This document shows, piece by piece, positions 5,809 through 5,958 of a stretch of DNA of 5,958 nucleotides. Location: contig JACQVJ010000040.1 of NCBI GenBank assembly GCA_016209805.1, forward strand, positions 1 through 5,958, written 5' to 3'. Numbering within the stretch: the first letter of the stretch is position 1; every line of letters starts with the position of its first letter. The DNA comes from Ignavibacteriota bacterium. GTDB taxonomy: Bacteria > Bacteroidota > Ignavibacteria > UBA10030 > UBA6906. The position numbers were made by a program, and so were the translations under genes. The notes beneath the pieces are model-generated. The model saw only the letters and a program-made list of their open reading frames with translations. It was not told the DNA's origin and searched no databases.

Positions 5809-5958
5809 GCTTGTATGTTCCCATTGCAGGTTGTAAATGAAGTGGAAAGTATCTCTTCAATCGCGTAAATTTAGACCTGCCAGTTAGCTTTCTTTTGAAA
5901 CTCTCCACGAGGTTCTGATTTGATGGCTGGGACTATAGGAACCGCTCTAGCTCAACCG
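5809..5958. other. Intergenic tail with no gene; possible tRNA 5' end at the edge
   Basis: I find no open reading frame of note and no hairpin plus T-tract that would end the larE-ndh transcript. A GCAGGT/ACCTGC pair (5826-5831 and 5875-5880) is 43 nt apart and not convincing as a stem. The last 18 bases (5941-5958) fit the start of a tRNA: a 7-nt acceptor strand, T8 A9, GCTC as the D-stem, then AACCG as the beginning of the D-loop. The first base would be A rather than the usual G, and the rest is cut off, so this remains a weak suggestion. Confidence 0.25.

Noticed and set aside
5826..5880. Complementary GCAGGT and ACCTGC considered as a terminator or attachment site
   Set aside because: Six pairs around 43 nt are weak, no T-tract follows, and no integrase or direct repeat is near.

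Overview
The window is an ordinary-looking piece of bacterial chromosome with dense, mostly housekeeping genes. It holds six protein genes in two divergent blocks. I see no mobile element, CRISPR array, rRNA or phage gene. Both edges cut into the sequence arbitrarily: a gene is truncated at the left, and an unexplained intergenic tail lies at the right. Base composition is moderate, roughly half G+C by eye. The gene types (a trimeric-type purine nucleoside phosphorylase behind a DivIVA-domain protein and YggS, a long TPR protein, LarE, and a eukaryote-like NDH-2) and the weak ribosome binding sites suggest the FCB group, perhaps Ignavibacteria/Chlorobi relatives. That placement is an inference from remembered family resemblance, not a computed assignment.

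Left block, minus strand (1957 down to 1): yggS (PLP homeostasis), then a DivIVA-domain coiled-coil protein 28 nt downstream, then a class I purine nucleoside phosphorylase. The start of the phosphorylase overlaps the end of the DivIVA gene by 26 bp, and its C-terminus is cut off by the window edge. The tight packing indicates one operon. A good sigma-70-like promoter lies just upstream of yggS.

Middle (1958-2164): a divergent intergenic region of 207 bp with a candidate promoter for each direction, a perfect 10-bp palindrome and an imperfect inverted repeat.

Right block, plus strand (2165-5808): a 475-residue protein that is almost entirely twelve gapless 34-residue TPR units; a strong intrinsic terminator; larE (sulfur insertase for the nickel-pincer cofactor); and ndh (type II NADH:quinone oxidoreductase), the last two separated by 48 nt. 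The terminator ends only 17 nt before the larE start codon, so larE expression needs either read-through or a promoter overlapping the terminator.

Functionally, the left operon combines cofactor homeostasis, a probable cell-envelope/division scaffold and nucleoside salvage. The right block has a protein-interaction scaffold, nickel-cofactor maturation without visible larB/larC, and respiratory NADH oxidation. I found no convincing new multi-gene system. The observations most worth a second look are the three-cysteine LarE, the eukaryote-like C-terminus of the NDH-2, the yggS-divIVA linkage, and the terminator/promoter arrangement before larE.
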